Source: Candidatus Nanosynbacter sp. TM7-074
GTDB taxonomy: Bacteria > Patescibacteriota > Saccharimonadia > Saccharimonadales > Saccharimonadaceae
Assembly: GCF_041006295.1 (NCBI RefSeq)
Contig: NZ_CP158487.1
Coordinates: 310,001-374,000, forward strand
Direction: 5' to 3'
Length of the DNA stretch: 64,000 nucleotides
Part shown: one piece after another, positions 25,432 through 33,974 of the stretch
Layout of the letters: each line of letters opens with the position of its first letter
Numbering within the stretch: position 1 is the stretch's first letter
Notes under the pieces: model-generated
Told to the model about the DNA's origin: nothing
Databases searched by the model: none
The model's input: the letters and a program-made list of their open reading frames with translations, nothing else
Program-made: the position numbers and the translations under genes

Positions 25432-26397
25432 GTGCCAGACTCCGCTGTTGACATCCTTGAAAACACCATTCGCCGCCACGGCGACTTGCTGGATGTTCTT
25501 TTACTGGACAGGACGCGGACAACGAAGCGAAAATCGCATAACATCCTATGGGCCACTGACTCCTATGTTGGTCATAATCCAAAGCAAGAAATATCGATAT
25601 TAGATATCACAGGGACAAATACGTATTTAATACAGCCCAGAATTGCCAAGTCGAAAGAGGAGCAAAAAAGCCGCACAAAGGATAAGGCTGAGGTTTTTAC
25701 GCCAAAAAATATCGTTAGCCAAATGAATAGGCAGATAGACTGGAGCTCAGGAAACTGGCCTGCAGACGAGAGTAATTGGAAGGATTACGTCAAAGAACTT
25801 CGTCTGGAGATAACCTGCGGCGAGGCGCCGTTTATAGTTGGTAGATATAACGCTGCTAATGGAAAAAAAGTTTTGAAACTGTCTGACAGGGTGGGATTTT
25901 TAGACCGTAAGCTTCAAGTTGTCGGTTCATATTGTAATGATAAGAAAGAATGGCTGGAATGGGCGATTGTTGCTTTTCAATGCTCTTACGGATATGAATG
26001 GCAAGGTGATAATCTTCTGCTAGCCAGAGAGAACCTTTTATACACTTTCATCGACTACTGGAATGACAAATTCCCTAACGATAAGATAAATCTTGACAGG
26101 AAAATATCAAAAGAAAAAATGGAAATGTTATTACGGGTTGCGGAAATTATTTCTTGGAACATTTTCCAGATGGACGGAATTAAAAACGTAATACCAATGA
26201 GTTGTCGTCATGAAGTGATAGAAAAAGAAATCCCCCCTATGGTCAAATTATGGGGCGAATCTCCAAAGATTATTAAGAATGAGTGTGCTGGGTGCAAAAA
26301 TAATGACCATTTTAAACATAATGGCAAATATGTCTTTATTATGGATTGGGAAAAAGGAAAAACAGTTAAATTTATAAACTTAATGAAGGAAGAATGA
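25432..26397 (+). CDS. Restriction-modification companion protein (methyltransferase-like)
   Basis: 321 residues starting at a GTG six bases after the previous stop and in the same frame: a single TAA separates the two proteins. No Shine-Dalgarno is visible, so re-initiation or coupling is likely. DKAEVFTPKNIVSQMN is like motif X of N6-adenine methyltransferases, and LRLEITCGEAPFIVGRYNA may correspond to motif I; QCSYGYEWQGDNLLLARENL is highly distinctive. There is no NPPY, so it is probably not an active methylase alone. A C-terminal CAGC-x6-H may bind metal. It probably works with the fusion protein in recognition or regulation. Confidence 0.75.
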   Translation: MPDSAVDILENTIRRHGDLLDVLLLDRTRTTKRKSHNILWATDSYVGHNPKQEISILDITGTNTYLIQPRIAKSKEEQKSRTKDKAEVFTPKNIVSQMNRQIDWSSGNWPADESNWKDYVKELRLEITCGEAPFIVGRYNAANGKKVLKLSDRVGFLDRKLQVVGSYCNDKKEWLEWAIVAFQCSYGYEWQGDNLLLARENLLYTFIDYWNDKFPNDKINLDRKISKEKMEMLLRVAEIISWNIFQMDGIKNVIPMSCRHEVIEKEIPPMVKLWGESPKIIKNECAGCKNNDHFKHNGKYVFIMDWEKGKTVKFINLMKEE

Positions 26398-26421
26398 AAA
26401 AGATCCGCATCTCTGCGAATC
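26397..26421 (-). terminator. Intrinsic terminator after tRNA-Thr(GGT)
   Basis: GATTCGCA-GAGA-TGCGGATC stem on the minus strand followed by TTTTTC. It abuts the stop codon of the plus-strand companion gene. Confidence 0.75.
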
Positions 26422-26432
26422 AGTGTTTCATA

Positions 26433-26508
26433 TGGAGCCACGATCGGGGCTTGAACCCGAGACCTCATCCTTACCATGGATGCGCTCTACCAACTGAGCT
26501 ATCGCGGC
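26433..26508 (-). tRNA. tRNA-Thr (anticodon GGT)
   Basis: Acceptor GCCGCGA/TCGTGGC, anticodon stem CATCC/GGATG with loop ATGGTAA giving GGT, TTCAAGC T loop, discriminator T and encoded CCA. It borders the restriction-modification island. Confidence 0.96.
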
Positions 26509-26555
26509 GTAACAGGCTTAATTTTAGCATATTAAGCCATGTTTAATCAACCGGG

Positions 26556-26843
26556 TTATTTCTTACGAGTGGATTTTTTAGCTGGCATGCCGGCTTCTTT
26601 TGGCAGTTTTGGCGTGACAAATGCCTCTATTATTCCCCACGCTACGCTATTGACTAAGAACGTAACGAACAATATTCCTGAAGCTGATGCCGCCAAGTGT
26701 GCTGACGAGGCGTTAAATAATGTCAATAATCCCGCTATAGCCAGTCCGATTATAGCTAACATAATATAGGCGTATTGTAATTTCAATCGTTGGTTTTTTT
26801 CGCTATTCCATAATGCCAGAATGGATTTTGTAAATTCAAACAT
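26556..26843 (-). CDS. Small membrane protein of unknown function
   Basis: 95 residues from the ATG at 26843. N-terminal soluble helix (MFEFTKSILALWNSEKNQRL), two membrane helices (~residues 24-46 and 52-75) and a basic tail PAKKSTRKK. Start chosen because TTGACT-17-TATTAT ends six bases upstream; a frame to 26897 would begin before the promoter. No family recognised. Confidence 0.6.
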   Translation of the reverse strand: MFEFTKSILALWNSEKNQRLKLQYAYIMLAIIGLAIAGLLTLFNASSAHLAASASGILFVTFLVNSVAWGIIEAFVTPKLPKEAGMPAKKSTRKK

Positions 26844-26849
26844 GCTCAT

Positions 26850-26878
26850 ATAATAGCACATATGCTTATAAAAGTCAA
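26850..26878 (-). promoter_or_regulatory. Leaderless promoter of the small membrane protein gene
   Basis: TTGACT (26873-26878), 17-base spacer, TATTAT (26850-26855), six bases, ATG at 26843. Confidence 0.7.
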
Positions 26879-26899
26879 TAATGTATGCTTTTCCCATCT

Positions 26900-26922
26900 A
26901 AAAAATCGCCCGTAAAGGCGAT
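26900..26922 (-). terminator. Intrinsic terminator after tRNA-Tyr
   Basis: ATCGCC and GGCGAT stem on the minus strand followed by TTTTTTA. Confidence 0.75.
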
Positions 26923-26932
26923 AATTCAATCT

Positions 26933-27017
26933 TGGTGCTGGAAGTAGGACTCGAACCTACGAAGCCTTACGGCGGGAGATTTACAGTCTCCTGTGATTGC
27001 CACTACACGATTCCAGC
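26933..27017 (-). tRNA. tRNA-Tyr (anticodon GTA)
   Basis: Acceptor GCTGGAA/TTCCAGC, anticodon stem GGAGA/TCTCC with loop CTGTAAA giving GTA, a long variable arm as in class II tRNAs, T arm with GTTCGAGTC, discriminator A and encoded CCA. Confidence 0.96.
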
Positions 27018-27023
27018 GTGATG

Positions 27024-27100
27024 TGGAGCCGCTTCTCGGGCTCGAACCGAGGACCTACGGTTTACAAAACCGTTGCTCTAGCCAGCTGAGCTAAAGCGGC
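27024..27100 (-). tRNA. tRNA-Thr (anticodon TGT)
   Basis: Acceptor GCCGCTT/AAGCGGC, anticodon stem ACGGT/ACCGT with loop TTTGTAA giving TGT, discriminator T, encoded CCA. Probably co-transcribed with tRNA-Tyr six bases downstream. Confidence 0.96.
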
Positions 27101-27142
27101 ACTGGATTTATTTTAGCAATTTTTTAACCCCGTGGCAATAGC

Positions 27143-27829
27143 CTACATGACAATTTTTCGTGGCTGATGGATTTTGCGCTGTTGGCGCGGCCGTGGAGTA
27201 CCGACAATTTTTTGAGCCGGTGTAGATGGTGTTAACATCTTAGCGGCCTTTTTACGTAGACCTTCAGCAAGGTCTGATTGACCGGAGTTTTCATAGGCCT
27301 CTGCTAATATCTTAAGAGTTTGTGGAATTGGCTCTAGCTCAACAGCCTTTTCTAGTGCGTTTATCACCTTTTTCGTATTTCCAATTTTTTCTTGGACTTT
27401 AGCGTAGGCGATGTAGCGAGCCGCCAAGTCGTCTTCCATTTCCAGGGCTTGCTCAAAGGCCAATGAAGCCTTTTCATAATTTTCAGTTTCATAGTAAATC
27501 AGACCAACGTTATGAAGGCTTGATGCGCTTGGCTCTAAACTTTGGGCAATCTCAAAACACTCGATGGCGTCTTTATAGGCGCGCTGTTTGGCGTATAAAA
27601 TGCCTAAGCGATTATAGGCAGTGGCGTTCTTTTCGTCGACACGTAAGATGGTTAGCAAGGCCTTTTCTGCTCGCAGATATTTATTTTCGCGAATTGAATC
27701 TTGGGCAATTACCCACAACTGATCAAGCTTTTCGGTAATTTTAGTTGGTAAATCACCAGCGTCTTTGATTGATGGATGATAAAAAATCGCCCAAATCATT
27801 AGAATTAGAATGAGGAATAGTCCAAACAT
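27143..27829 (-). CDS. Membrane-anchored TPR protein
   Basis: 228 residues from the ATG at 27829. One N-terminal membrane helix (MFGLFLILILMIWAIFYHP), then about four tetratricopeptide repeats between residues ~45 and ~185 (ATAYNRLGILYAKQRAYKDA, SSLHNVGLIYYETENYEKAS) and a basic tail rich in Pro/Arg/Lys. TPR proteins serve as scaffolds. TGC-TATAAT ends nine bases before the ATG inside the end of holB, so the gene can be transcribed alone with almost no leader. Confidence 0.75.
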   Translation of the reverse strand: MFGLFLILILMIWAIFYHPSIKDAGDLPTKITEKLDQLWVIAQDSIRENKYLRAEKALLTILRVDEKNATAYNRLGILYAKQRAYKDAIECFEIAQSLEPSASSLHNVGLIYYETENYEKASLAFEQALEMEDDLAARYIAYAKVQEKIGNTKKVINALEKAVELEPIPQTLKILAEAYENSGQSDLAEGLRKKAAKMLTPSTPAQKIVGTPRPRQQRKIHQPRKIVM

Positions 27830-27838
27830 ATCTATATC

Positions 27839-27844
27839 ATTATA
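27839..27844 (-). promoter_or_regulatory. -10 box of the TPR gene, within the holB 3' end
   Basis: TGCTATAAT on the minus strand, nine bases before the ATG at 27829; the -10 overlaps the last codons of holB. Confidence 0.5.
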
Positions 27845-28649
27845 GCACAAGTTGCATCAGCGCTAGTCTGACATTAGCGTTTGAGTTTAGTGCTTTACTG
27901 ACGATTGTAGTCTGATTGAGCTGTTTTTCTAATGTTGAATTCATGCCACGAGACAGGGACTGAAAGCGAATCATGTTGATGATGATATCAGTGAGCATTA
28001 GTGCTTTTTGGCGGTCGGTAAAATATTTTGCGATATTTTTTAAATTAGTATATTCCTGATTTGTGGCTAAAATTTGCTTCGCATCAGTGGCTAGTTGTCG
28101 ATATTCGGCGAATTTGTCTGGGTTCTCTGCTAGCTGACGAATCAGTAGCGGCCTACCGGCAGCCAAAAAGAGGATTTGCTGGATAGTGGCTGAGTCTAAA
28201 TTGTAATTTTTAAGCAGTTTTTTATCCTGGACTGATGATGTTTTATGAAGCGTAAGGGTTTGGCATCGAGATTTTATTGTATCTAGCATTAGTTTTGGAT
28301 TTTTTGCAATAAGGATAAAGACGGTGTTTTTATTTGGCTCCTCCAGGGCTTTTAACAGTGCGTTTTGGGATGATTCAGTCATTAAGTCCGCCTCATCAAT
28401 AATAATAGTTCGGCGATTTATGGCGTAAGTTCGTAATTTAGCAATGAGATCGCGAATCTGCTCAACGGATATGGACTGTTTATCTGGAAGCGGAGTCAAG
28501 TGGAAGATATCACTATTTTTAGCTATTTTTTGAGCCACGCTTTTGCCGTCTAGCCCATAGTCTGCCACAATTAAAAGTGCGTGTGGTGGCCTAGCGGTGA
28601 TTTGGTCGATTTTTTGGACGTCTTGGGTTGAGATAATGATTTCAGACAC
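27840..28649 (-). CDS. holB: DNA polymerase III delta-prime-like clamp-loader subunit
   Basis: 269 residues. AAA+ core with a degenerate P-loop (YGLDGKSVAQ), IIDEADLMTESSQNALLKAL, EEPNKNTVFILIA and SRCQTL; the altered P-loop is usual for delta-prime, which acts as a stator in the clamp loader with DnaX. GTG start overlapping the upstream stop by one base (TAGTG). Confidence 0.82.
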   Translation of the reverse strand: MSEIIISTQDVQKIDQITARPPHALLIVADYGLDGKSVAQKIAKNSDIFHLTPLPDKQSISVEQIRDLIAKLRTYAINRRTIIIDEADLMTESSQNALLKALEEPNKNTVFILIAKNPKLMLDTIKSRCQTLTLHKTSSVQDKKLLKNYNLDSATIQQILFLAAGRPLLIRQLAENPDKFAEYRQLATDAKQILATNQEYTNLKNIAKYFTDRQKALMLTDIIINMIRFQSLSRGMNSTLEKQLNQTTIVSKALNSNANVRLALMQLVL

Positions 28650-29794
28650 TACAATTCCCCTGGAAATAGCTGCTTGAATTCTTCTGGAGTGGCTGCTTCA
28701 AATGTTTTTCGTTCGCCAGATGGTAACGTAATCTCTAATTTGTGGGCGTGGAGCATCAGGCGGCTGGCGTTTGGCTTGCCGTAGACGCGGTCGCCGAGAA
28801 TTGGCGTGTTTAGGTATGCCATATGGACGCGGAGTTGATGGGTGCGGCCGGTGGTAGGTTTCAGTTCAATCAGCGCCTGAATATCAGTCGCCGTCAGTAC
28901 GCGGTAAGTTGTTTGGGCGGGTTTGCCGTTCGGATTGACGCAGAAGGTGCTGGGCGCGGACGGATTGCGGCCAATCGGCAGGTCGATTTTTGCGGCGGCT
29001 AGTTTCGGTACGTCGTCGGTAATCGCCAGGTAGGTTTTTTTAGTGGTGCGCTGGGCGAATTGCCGTTGTAAATGGGTCGCAGCGTCAGAAGTTTTGGCGA
29101 TAATCAGTACGCCCGAAGTGTCGCGGTCGAGCCGATGGACGATGCCCGGCCGGTCGGTGTCCGAGGCAAACGAAGTCTTGGGGCGAATAATTTCCGCTAC
29201 TGTCGGCTCGGTCGATAGCCCGCCCTTCGCGTGGGTCAGGAGCCCGCTCGGTTTATTTACCACCATCACGTCGTCGTCTTCGTATAGTATCGGCAGCTCT
29301 GCACTGGCCTGCTCCTGTTCTGGCAGCTTGACGGCGATCTCGTCGGTCTCGTCGACATCAAATTTCGGCGTCGTTACTACGTGCTGGTTGACCGACACGT
29401 AGCCGGCTTTGATGTACTTTTGCCAGAGACTGCGCGAAATTGATGGGTCAAAGTCCGTGGACAAGTGAACGTCCAGGCGCTGCTTGGTCGGTACAATTCG
29501 AAACATCATGACAAACTTGCCCTGAAATGGCGTCTCGGTGCAGCTCGAATCAAGCGGATTTGGCAAAGTTTCAGCATTGGCTGGCTTGTCAGGCCACAGC
29601 TCGTCAATCGATTCTTCGTCGACAATTGAGCCGTAGATTACAGCGAAATGCTGCTTGTTCAGGATAAACTCCGCCACAATGTGCGATTCGTCCGTCTGAA
29701 TCTTCAGGTGGCGCAAGGCCTTGACGGGCGTGTTGTTATCTGCCAGTTGATATAGCCTGGCGATCTTGAGGACGGTGCGCGGCGAAATTTTCAC
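28649..29794 (-). CDS. RluA family RNA pseudouridine synthase with extra N-terminal domain
   Basis: 381 residues. The S4-like domain (SRSLWQKYIKAGYVSVN) is followed by the catalytic domain with GIVHRLDRDTSGVLIIAK (active-site Asp), DDDVMVVNKPSGLLTH and TGRTHQLRVHMAYLN. The ~110 N-terminal residues are not part of the usual RluA layout. The RluA group modifies uridines in 23S rRNA or tRNA; which site cannot be said. GTG start with AGGA upstream, ten bases after trpS. Confidence 0.9.
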   Translation of the reverse strand: MKISPRTVLKIARLYQLADNNTPVKALRHLKIQTDESHIVAEFILNKQHFAVIYGSIVDEESIDELWPDKPANAETLPNPLDSSCTETPFQGKFVMMFRIVPTKQRLDVHLSTDFDPSISRSLWQKYIKAGYVSVNQHVVTTPKFDVDETDEIAVKLPEQEQASAELPILYEDDDVMVVNKPSGLLTHAKGGLSTEPTVAEIIRPKTSFASDTDRPGIVHRLDRDTSGVLIIAKTSDAATHLQRQFAQRTTKKTYLAITDDVPKLAAAKIDLPIGRNPSAPSTFCVNPNGKPAQTTYRVLTATDIQALIELKPTTGRTHQLRVHMAYLNTPILGDRVYGKPNASRLMLHAHKLEITLPSGERKTFEAATPEEFKQLFPGEL

Positions 29795-29804
29795 GCGAGT
29801 GTTC

Positions 29805-30965
29805 CTATCTCCGCAGCCCCACGGCCGTTTGGACGCGGTACAAGGTTTCGTTAGCGACGAGGTTCATGTCGCGCTCGCTCGACTCCAGTTTGCGTTCAAT
29901 TGCCTCCTCGTCAACTGCCGCCAGACGCGCTTGGAAATTCGCCAAGAATTCTGCCACTTCATCAGCCACGATTCGCTTGAAATCACCATAGCGTTCCATA
30001 CCGGTGTACTGGCTGATGGTCTGATCCAAGCTGACGTCTTTTCCGGCGTCTTGGCGTACCAGCGTCAAAATCTCCAGTAGATTGGAAATTCCTGGTTGGT
30101 TGTCCCGGTCGTACTGTACTCTGCCCAGCGAGTCGGTGGTGGCACTCATAATCTTTTTGTGTGCCACTTCTGGCTCGTCGCCAAGGAAAATGACACCTTT
30201 GCCGCTGTCGTCGGATTTGCTCATCTTTTTGGTCGGGTTCATCAGATCTTTGATTCTCAGACCTTGGTCGTTACCGAAGAATTGATGTTGCTCGGCAACT
30301 GGTTTGGGCACGATGAATAAGTCGCCAAATTTGCGGTTCATCCGCTCAGCGATGTCGCGGGTAAATTCTAGGTGTTGCGTCTGGTCGTCGCCAACTGGCA
30401 CGTAAGTGGCGCCGTAAAGCAAGATGTCGGCAGCCATCAGAACTGGGTAGTTGAAGAGACCGACGGAGACTTCTTTTTCGAAAGTTAGCTCGTTGTATAG
30501 TTGCATAAGTTCCATTCTTCCCAGAATGTTATCGTCATTTTTTTGCGCATCAAGAGCTTTTTTGATTCTCTCGGCGACACTGCGAATATCTATCTTACCA
30601 CCCTTATCCTTAAACTGCGTCATCCGGCTCATCTCGCCAAACCCGGTGAAGCAATCCAAAATCCACGCCAGCTCGCTGTGTGCCGGAACGCGGCCTTGGC
30701 GGTACAGATGAATGGCTGGTTTGTCCAGCGGCAGTCCGGCGGCTGTATAAATCCGGGCGTTGCTGAGGATGCTGTCGTACAATTTACTGTGGTCAATCGG
30801 CGTAGTGAAGCTGTGAAGATCTGGGATGAACAGATTGATATCAAAATCGGCCGAGCGGCGCTTCGCCATATCGACAATCGGCAAAATGGCACCAAAATAA
30901 TTGCCAATGTGAATATCGTTGTTGGCGCGCACGCCAGTGAGGATAACGGGTTTTGATGATTTCAT
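29805..30965 (-). CDS. trpS: Tryptophan-tRNA ligase
   Basis: 386 residues. Class Ic synthetase with HIGH-like DIHIGNYFGAI and KKMSKSDDSG. It charges tRNA-Trp, whose gene is in this window. A TGG-extended TATAAT ends eight bases before the ATG and there is no Shine-Dalgarno, so this operon (trpS-rluA-holB-TPR) probably starts with a leaderless message. Confidence 0.96.
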   Translation of the reverse strand: MKSSKPVILTGVRANNDIHIGNYFGAILPIVDMAKRRSADFDINLFIPDLHSFTTPIDHSKLYDSILSNARIYTAAGLPLDKPAIHLYRQGRVPAHSELAWILDCFTGFGEMSRMTQFKDKGGKIDIRSVAERIKKALDAQKNDDNILGRMELMQLYNELTFEKEVSVGLFNYPVLMAADILLYGATYVPVGDDQTQHLEFTRDIAERMNRKFGDLFIVPKPVAEQHQFFGNDQGLRIKDLMNPTKKMSKSDDSGKGVIFLGDEPEVAHKKIMSATTDSLGRVQYDRDNQPGISNLLEILTLVRQDAGKDVSLDQTISQYTGMERYGDFKRIVADEVAEFLANFQARLAAVDEEAIERKLESSERDMNLVANETLYRVQTAVGLRR

Positions 30966-30973
30966 TGAATATA

Positions 30974-30979
30974 ATTATA
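30974..30979 (-). promoter_or_regulatory. -10 box of trpS
   Basis: TGGTATAAT on the minus strand, eight bases before the ATG. Confidence 0.6.
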
Positions 30980-31037
30980 CCACTCTACTATGGTGTGATG
31001 CTAATTATCGTATTTGTTGTTGTGATTAGACGGCTGG

Positions 31038-32642
31038 TTAGTAAAGCTCGTCATCATATTGTAACGGTTCATGTTTTAAGTAATCAGTATTATCGGCAGC
31101 GTTTAGCACAGTTTCTTCGTCCACTTTCACTTCTATACCACACTCTTCAAGCAACTTAAATAAGATAGACACAGCTTTTTTTATTTCGGACCACCTTCCT
31201 ATTGATGCATCTGCTATATTTTTGTATATAGTTTCAATATCATGTTTTGAGGCAATCAGATTTTTTTGGTTATCTGTAAAAGTATCTTCTGGTAATAAAT
31301 TAAGTAGAGCTAATTTCCTTATTTTTTTAGAATCCTCTTTATTATCTAAGAAGCTTTTAATTTTCTGAGACTCGTCAGATAAGCCTAGCACTTCTATAAG
31401 CTCTTTGTCTTCTGACGTTACAATATTAAAGATTGAGCTAATTATTCTATGATTGAAGGGATAATTATTCATGATAGTATGAGCAAGCATGTACGGATCA
31501 AGAATGTATTCGATTTCTTTTGTAAAATATTGCCTGTAGGTTTCGTTGTTTAATATGACATCCCTCTTAGATTTATAATCTTCGTCTTCTGGGCTTATTG
31601 TGGTTGTATTTTCATAATAAATTTTACTTTGGTAGTCGCCTAAAAACTTAGGGTTAGGATATTCTGCTTTTTTGGCTTTTTCCTCGATGAGTGAAGTGAA
31701 ATTCTCTATGTCTGGGTTGTTTGTAATACTGTCAGTGAATTCAGACAACGCTTCAATATTATTAATAATTTTTTCTATAATATTTGAGTCTGTTAATTTT
31801 TCTTTGATCTCGGGGATACTCGAGTATTCCTTTAGGGTAGCAAGGCAACCATAGTCGTAATCATTCTTAGATGGCTCTAGAATTCCACCATCCTCTAATC
31901 TTGCGATGTATCTAATGCAGTATTTAACCGCTTGTTCTCTTAAAGATTCCTTATTTTGATGGAGCTGACCTATGATGTTATTTTTAATTTGCTCTTCTAG
32001 TAGAGCGTCGAAGCGTAGATCTTCACAACAAGTGGCATTATTTGCAGCGTAATTGCACGTACTGTCGAATTCAGTAATTGTGCGCGTAGTGCCTATCATA
32101 AATTCCTCAGCTTTTTTATATAAGTTTTTACTTAAGAATTCAGCAATCATTCCCCTATTGCTATCAAGCCAGTTGTTTGCAGCATTAATCTTCTCAATAT
32201 CTTCTTTGGATAGTCCTCTGTACTCTTCTGTCTTATCTTTATAGAAAGTATCTATCCAATTTCTAATGACAGGGACACTAATAAATTTGTCATTTGGGTA
32301 GTCATCTAGGCGTGCTACAGCAAGGGTCATCCTCACAACGTCAGCGACAGTAGCCTCGCCGTTTCTGTAGGCCCTTTCCATGGTAGATAAAGCCGAGCTT
32401 GCGCTTAATCCATTTTGAGGATCTATAGCGCTGAGTTCGGGGCGTGCACCAAAGGACGCCATACGTCGAGTTTTTCCGTCGAATAGGTCTACATAAGCAA
32501 AGATGCCTTTTGCGCCTTCCAAAGCAGCCTCAATTTCAGGCGGCAACTGAAGCTCGGGGTGGTTGCGTACATCTTCGAGCGATGGCTTTAGCTGCTCAAA
32601 AGGATTGTTATAGTTATTTAAGTCAGATCTTCCAGTTTCCAT
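31038..32642 (-). CDS. Unknown 534-residue protein
   Basis: No family recognised. It is acidic, helical and Asn/Ile/Glu-rich, without signal peptide or membrane helix, and its AT-rich codons differ from the trpS operon beside it. A cysteine group occurs in STCNYAANNATCCEDLRF (~residues 195-212). A perfect-looking promoter (TTGACT-17-TATAAT) ends nine bases before the ATG at 32642, which is preferred over the ATG at 32651 that sits right against the -10 box. It stands alone. Confidence 0.6.
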   Translation of the reverse strand: METGRSDLNNYNNPFEQLKPSLEDVRNHPELQLPPEIEAALEGAKGIFAYVDLFDGKTRRMASFGARPELSAIDPQNGLSASSALSTMERAYRNGEATVADVVRMTLAVARLDDYPNDKFISVPVIRNWIDTFYKDKTEEYRGLSKEDIEKINAANNWLDSNRGMIAEFLSKNLYKKAEEFMIGTTRTITEFDSTCNYAANNATCCEDLRFDALLEEQIKNNIIGQLHQNKESLREQAVKYCIRYIARLEDGGILEPSKNDYDYGCLATLKEYSSIPEIKEKLTDSNIIEKIINNIEALSEFTDSITNNPDIENFTSLIEEKAKKAEYPNPKFLGDYQSKIYYENTTTISPEDEDYKSKRDVILNNETYRQYFTKEIEYILDPYMLAHTIMNNYPFNHRIISSIFNIVTSEDKELIEVLGLSDESQKIKSFLDNKEDSKKIRKLALLNLLPEDTFTDNQKNLIASKHDIETIYKNIADASIGRWSEIKKAVSILFKLLEECGIEVKVDEETVLNAADNTDYLKHEPLQYDDELY

Positions 32643-32651
32643 AATACCCAT

Positions 32652-32680
32652 ATTATACGACGATATTACATTAAAGTCAA
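32652..32680 (-). promoter_or_regulatory. Promoter of the 534-residue protein gene
   Basis: TTGACT (32675-32680), 17-base spacer, TATAAT (32652-32657) on the minus strand; the predicted transcript begins about two bases before the ATG. Confidence 0.75.
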
Positions 32681-32686
32681 TAGGGG

Positions 32687-33502
32687 CTATTTATTGATAG
32701 TCAAGTGCTGCCTTATAATCCCAGACAAACACTTGGCATATTTATCGGTAATTTCGTGGCTCTGCATAGTCATTGAGCGGTGGGCTATATTCTTATGCTC
32801 TTTGGCTAATTGCTTCAAATTCCGTTCGACAATCAGCGGGTCGAGTTTGCCTGACAGAATAGTAATTGGTAGTTTCAATTGTGATATATCAGCCATCGTG
32901 GTTTGATTAATAATTGCGGCGTTTAATGCGGTCAGGAAAGATTTGGCGGTGACTTTGTCAGCCTTAAACCCAGCATCGGGCCATATGTTGTGTCGGTCGG
33001 CAAATTGCAATAGGCGCTTTGAATTCCTTGGGTGCTTGTTGATAAGGCTGTATAGGGCGCGTAATATTTTTTCTGGATGATGGATTTTTTCGTTAGCTTT
33101 AGGTTGATATATTGGCGGGCTACATAAGATTAAAGAGCGGCTTAATCGCGGATATTTCTTAGCGATCTCCACGGCGGCCAACGAGCCCATGGAGTGACCG
33201 ATGATGATGTCCAGGTGAGTGATTGATTCGCGGCGCAGAGTGGCGGCGATGCTGGTAGCTTGATCTTGGACGTTGTAGGATTTCCAGTCGGGCTTTGGTG
33301 AATTGCCAAATCCCAACATGTCAATAGCAATAACCACCGCGTCCTTGGGTAGATATTGCGTCAATGGCTTCCAGGTGCGCCATGAGGTGCCTAATCCATG
33401 GACAAGTAAAATCGTAGACTTTGGATTGACTGGGCGGCAAAAATAATGCACGTTTAAGGTGTAAGGAATACGTAGCCAGCGATGGATTATTCTATCAAAC
33501 AT
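32687..33502 (-). CDS. Alpha/beta hydrolase
   Basis: 271 residues. VHGLGTSWRTW oxyanion region, GHSMGSLAAVEI nucleophile elbow (Ser), LSGKLDPLIV (Asp) and SHEI near the C-terminus (His) give the triad of the alpha/beta hydrolase fold. Substrate unknown. TATACT lies six bases before the ATG, next to the rpsI terminator. Confidence 0.85.
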   Translation of the reverse strand: MFDRIIHRWLRIPYTLNVHYFCRPVNPKSTILLVHGLGTSWRTWKPLTQYLPKDAVVIAIDMLGFGNSPKPDWKSYNVQDQATSIAATLRRESITHLDIIIGHSMGSLAAVEIAKKYPRLSRSLILCSPPIYQPKANEKIHHPEKILRALYSLINKHPRNSKRLLQFADRHNIWPDAGFKADKVTAKSFLTALNAAIINQTTMADISQLKLPITILSGKLDPLIVERNLKQLAKEHKNIAHRSMTMQSHEITDKYAKCLSGIIRQHLTINK

Positions 33503-33517
33503 AGCCTTAGTATACTA

Positions 33518-33550
33518 TGAAAATACCCCGCCTGCATATGACGGAGTATT
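33518..33550 (-). terminator. Terminator of the rpsI operon
   Basis: AATACTCCG and CGGGGTATT pair on the minus strand, followed by TTCAT. Confidence 0.65.
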
Positions 33551-33574
33551 CTCGAGAATTGGCCTCTCCTCTGT

Positions 33575-33973
33575 TTAACGCTTGGAGAATTGTTCGCGCT
33601 TGCGGGCAGAACGCAGACCATATTTCTTGCGCTCTTTCTCGCGTGGGTCACGTTTCAATAGCTCAGCCTTCTTCAGAACTGGACGCAGATCAGCGTGAGC
33701 AGCCGTCAATGCTTTGGCGATGCCAAGCTTGATGGCGTCAACTTGACCAGCGAGGCCACCACCTTTGACCAAGATGGTAACGTCGTATTCCTTTTGCTTG
33801 CTGACGACAGCTAGTGGGTCGGTCACTTCGGCTAGCAAGGTTTTGTTGCCATCCAAGTACTCAGCGGCTGCTTTGCCGTTGATGGTGATGGTGCCCTTGC
33901 CAGGAAGCAAGCGAACACTTGCTGAAGCACTTTTGCGTCGTCCCAAGCCGTAGAAATAGGTATCAGTAGCCAT
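33575..33973 (-). CDS. rpsI: 30S ribosomal protein S9 (uS9)
   Basis: 132 residues. YFYGLGRRKSASASVRLLPG and the KYGLRSARKREQFSKR tail, which reaches the P-site tRNA, are intact. One base separates it from rplM, the usual partner. Last gene of a cluster starting at infA. Confidence 0.97.
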   Translation of the reverse strand: MATDTYFYGLGRRKSASASVRLLPGKGTITINGKAAAEYLDGNKTLLAEVTDPLAVVSKQKEYDVTILVKGGGLAGQVDAIKLGIAKALTAAHADLRPVLKKAELLKRDPREKERKKYGLRSARKREQFSKR

Positions 33974-33974
33974 A

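Noticed and set aside
17957..27100. tRNA genes as attachment sites of an integrated element
   Set aside because: No integrase gene and no visible repeat of a tRNA 3' end across the R-M locus.
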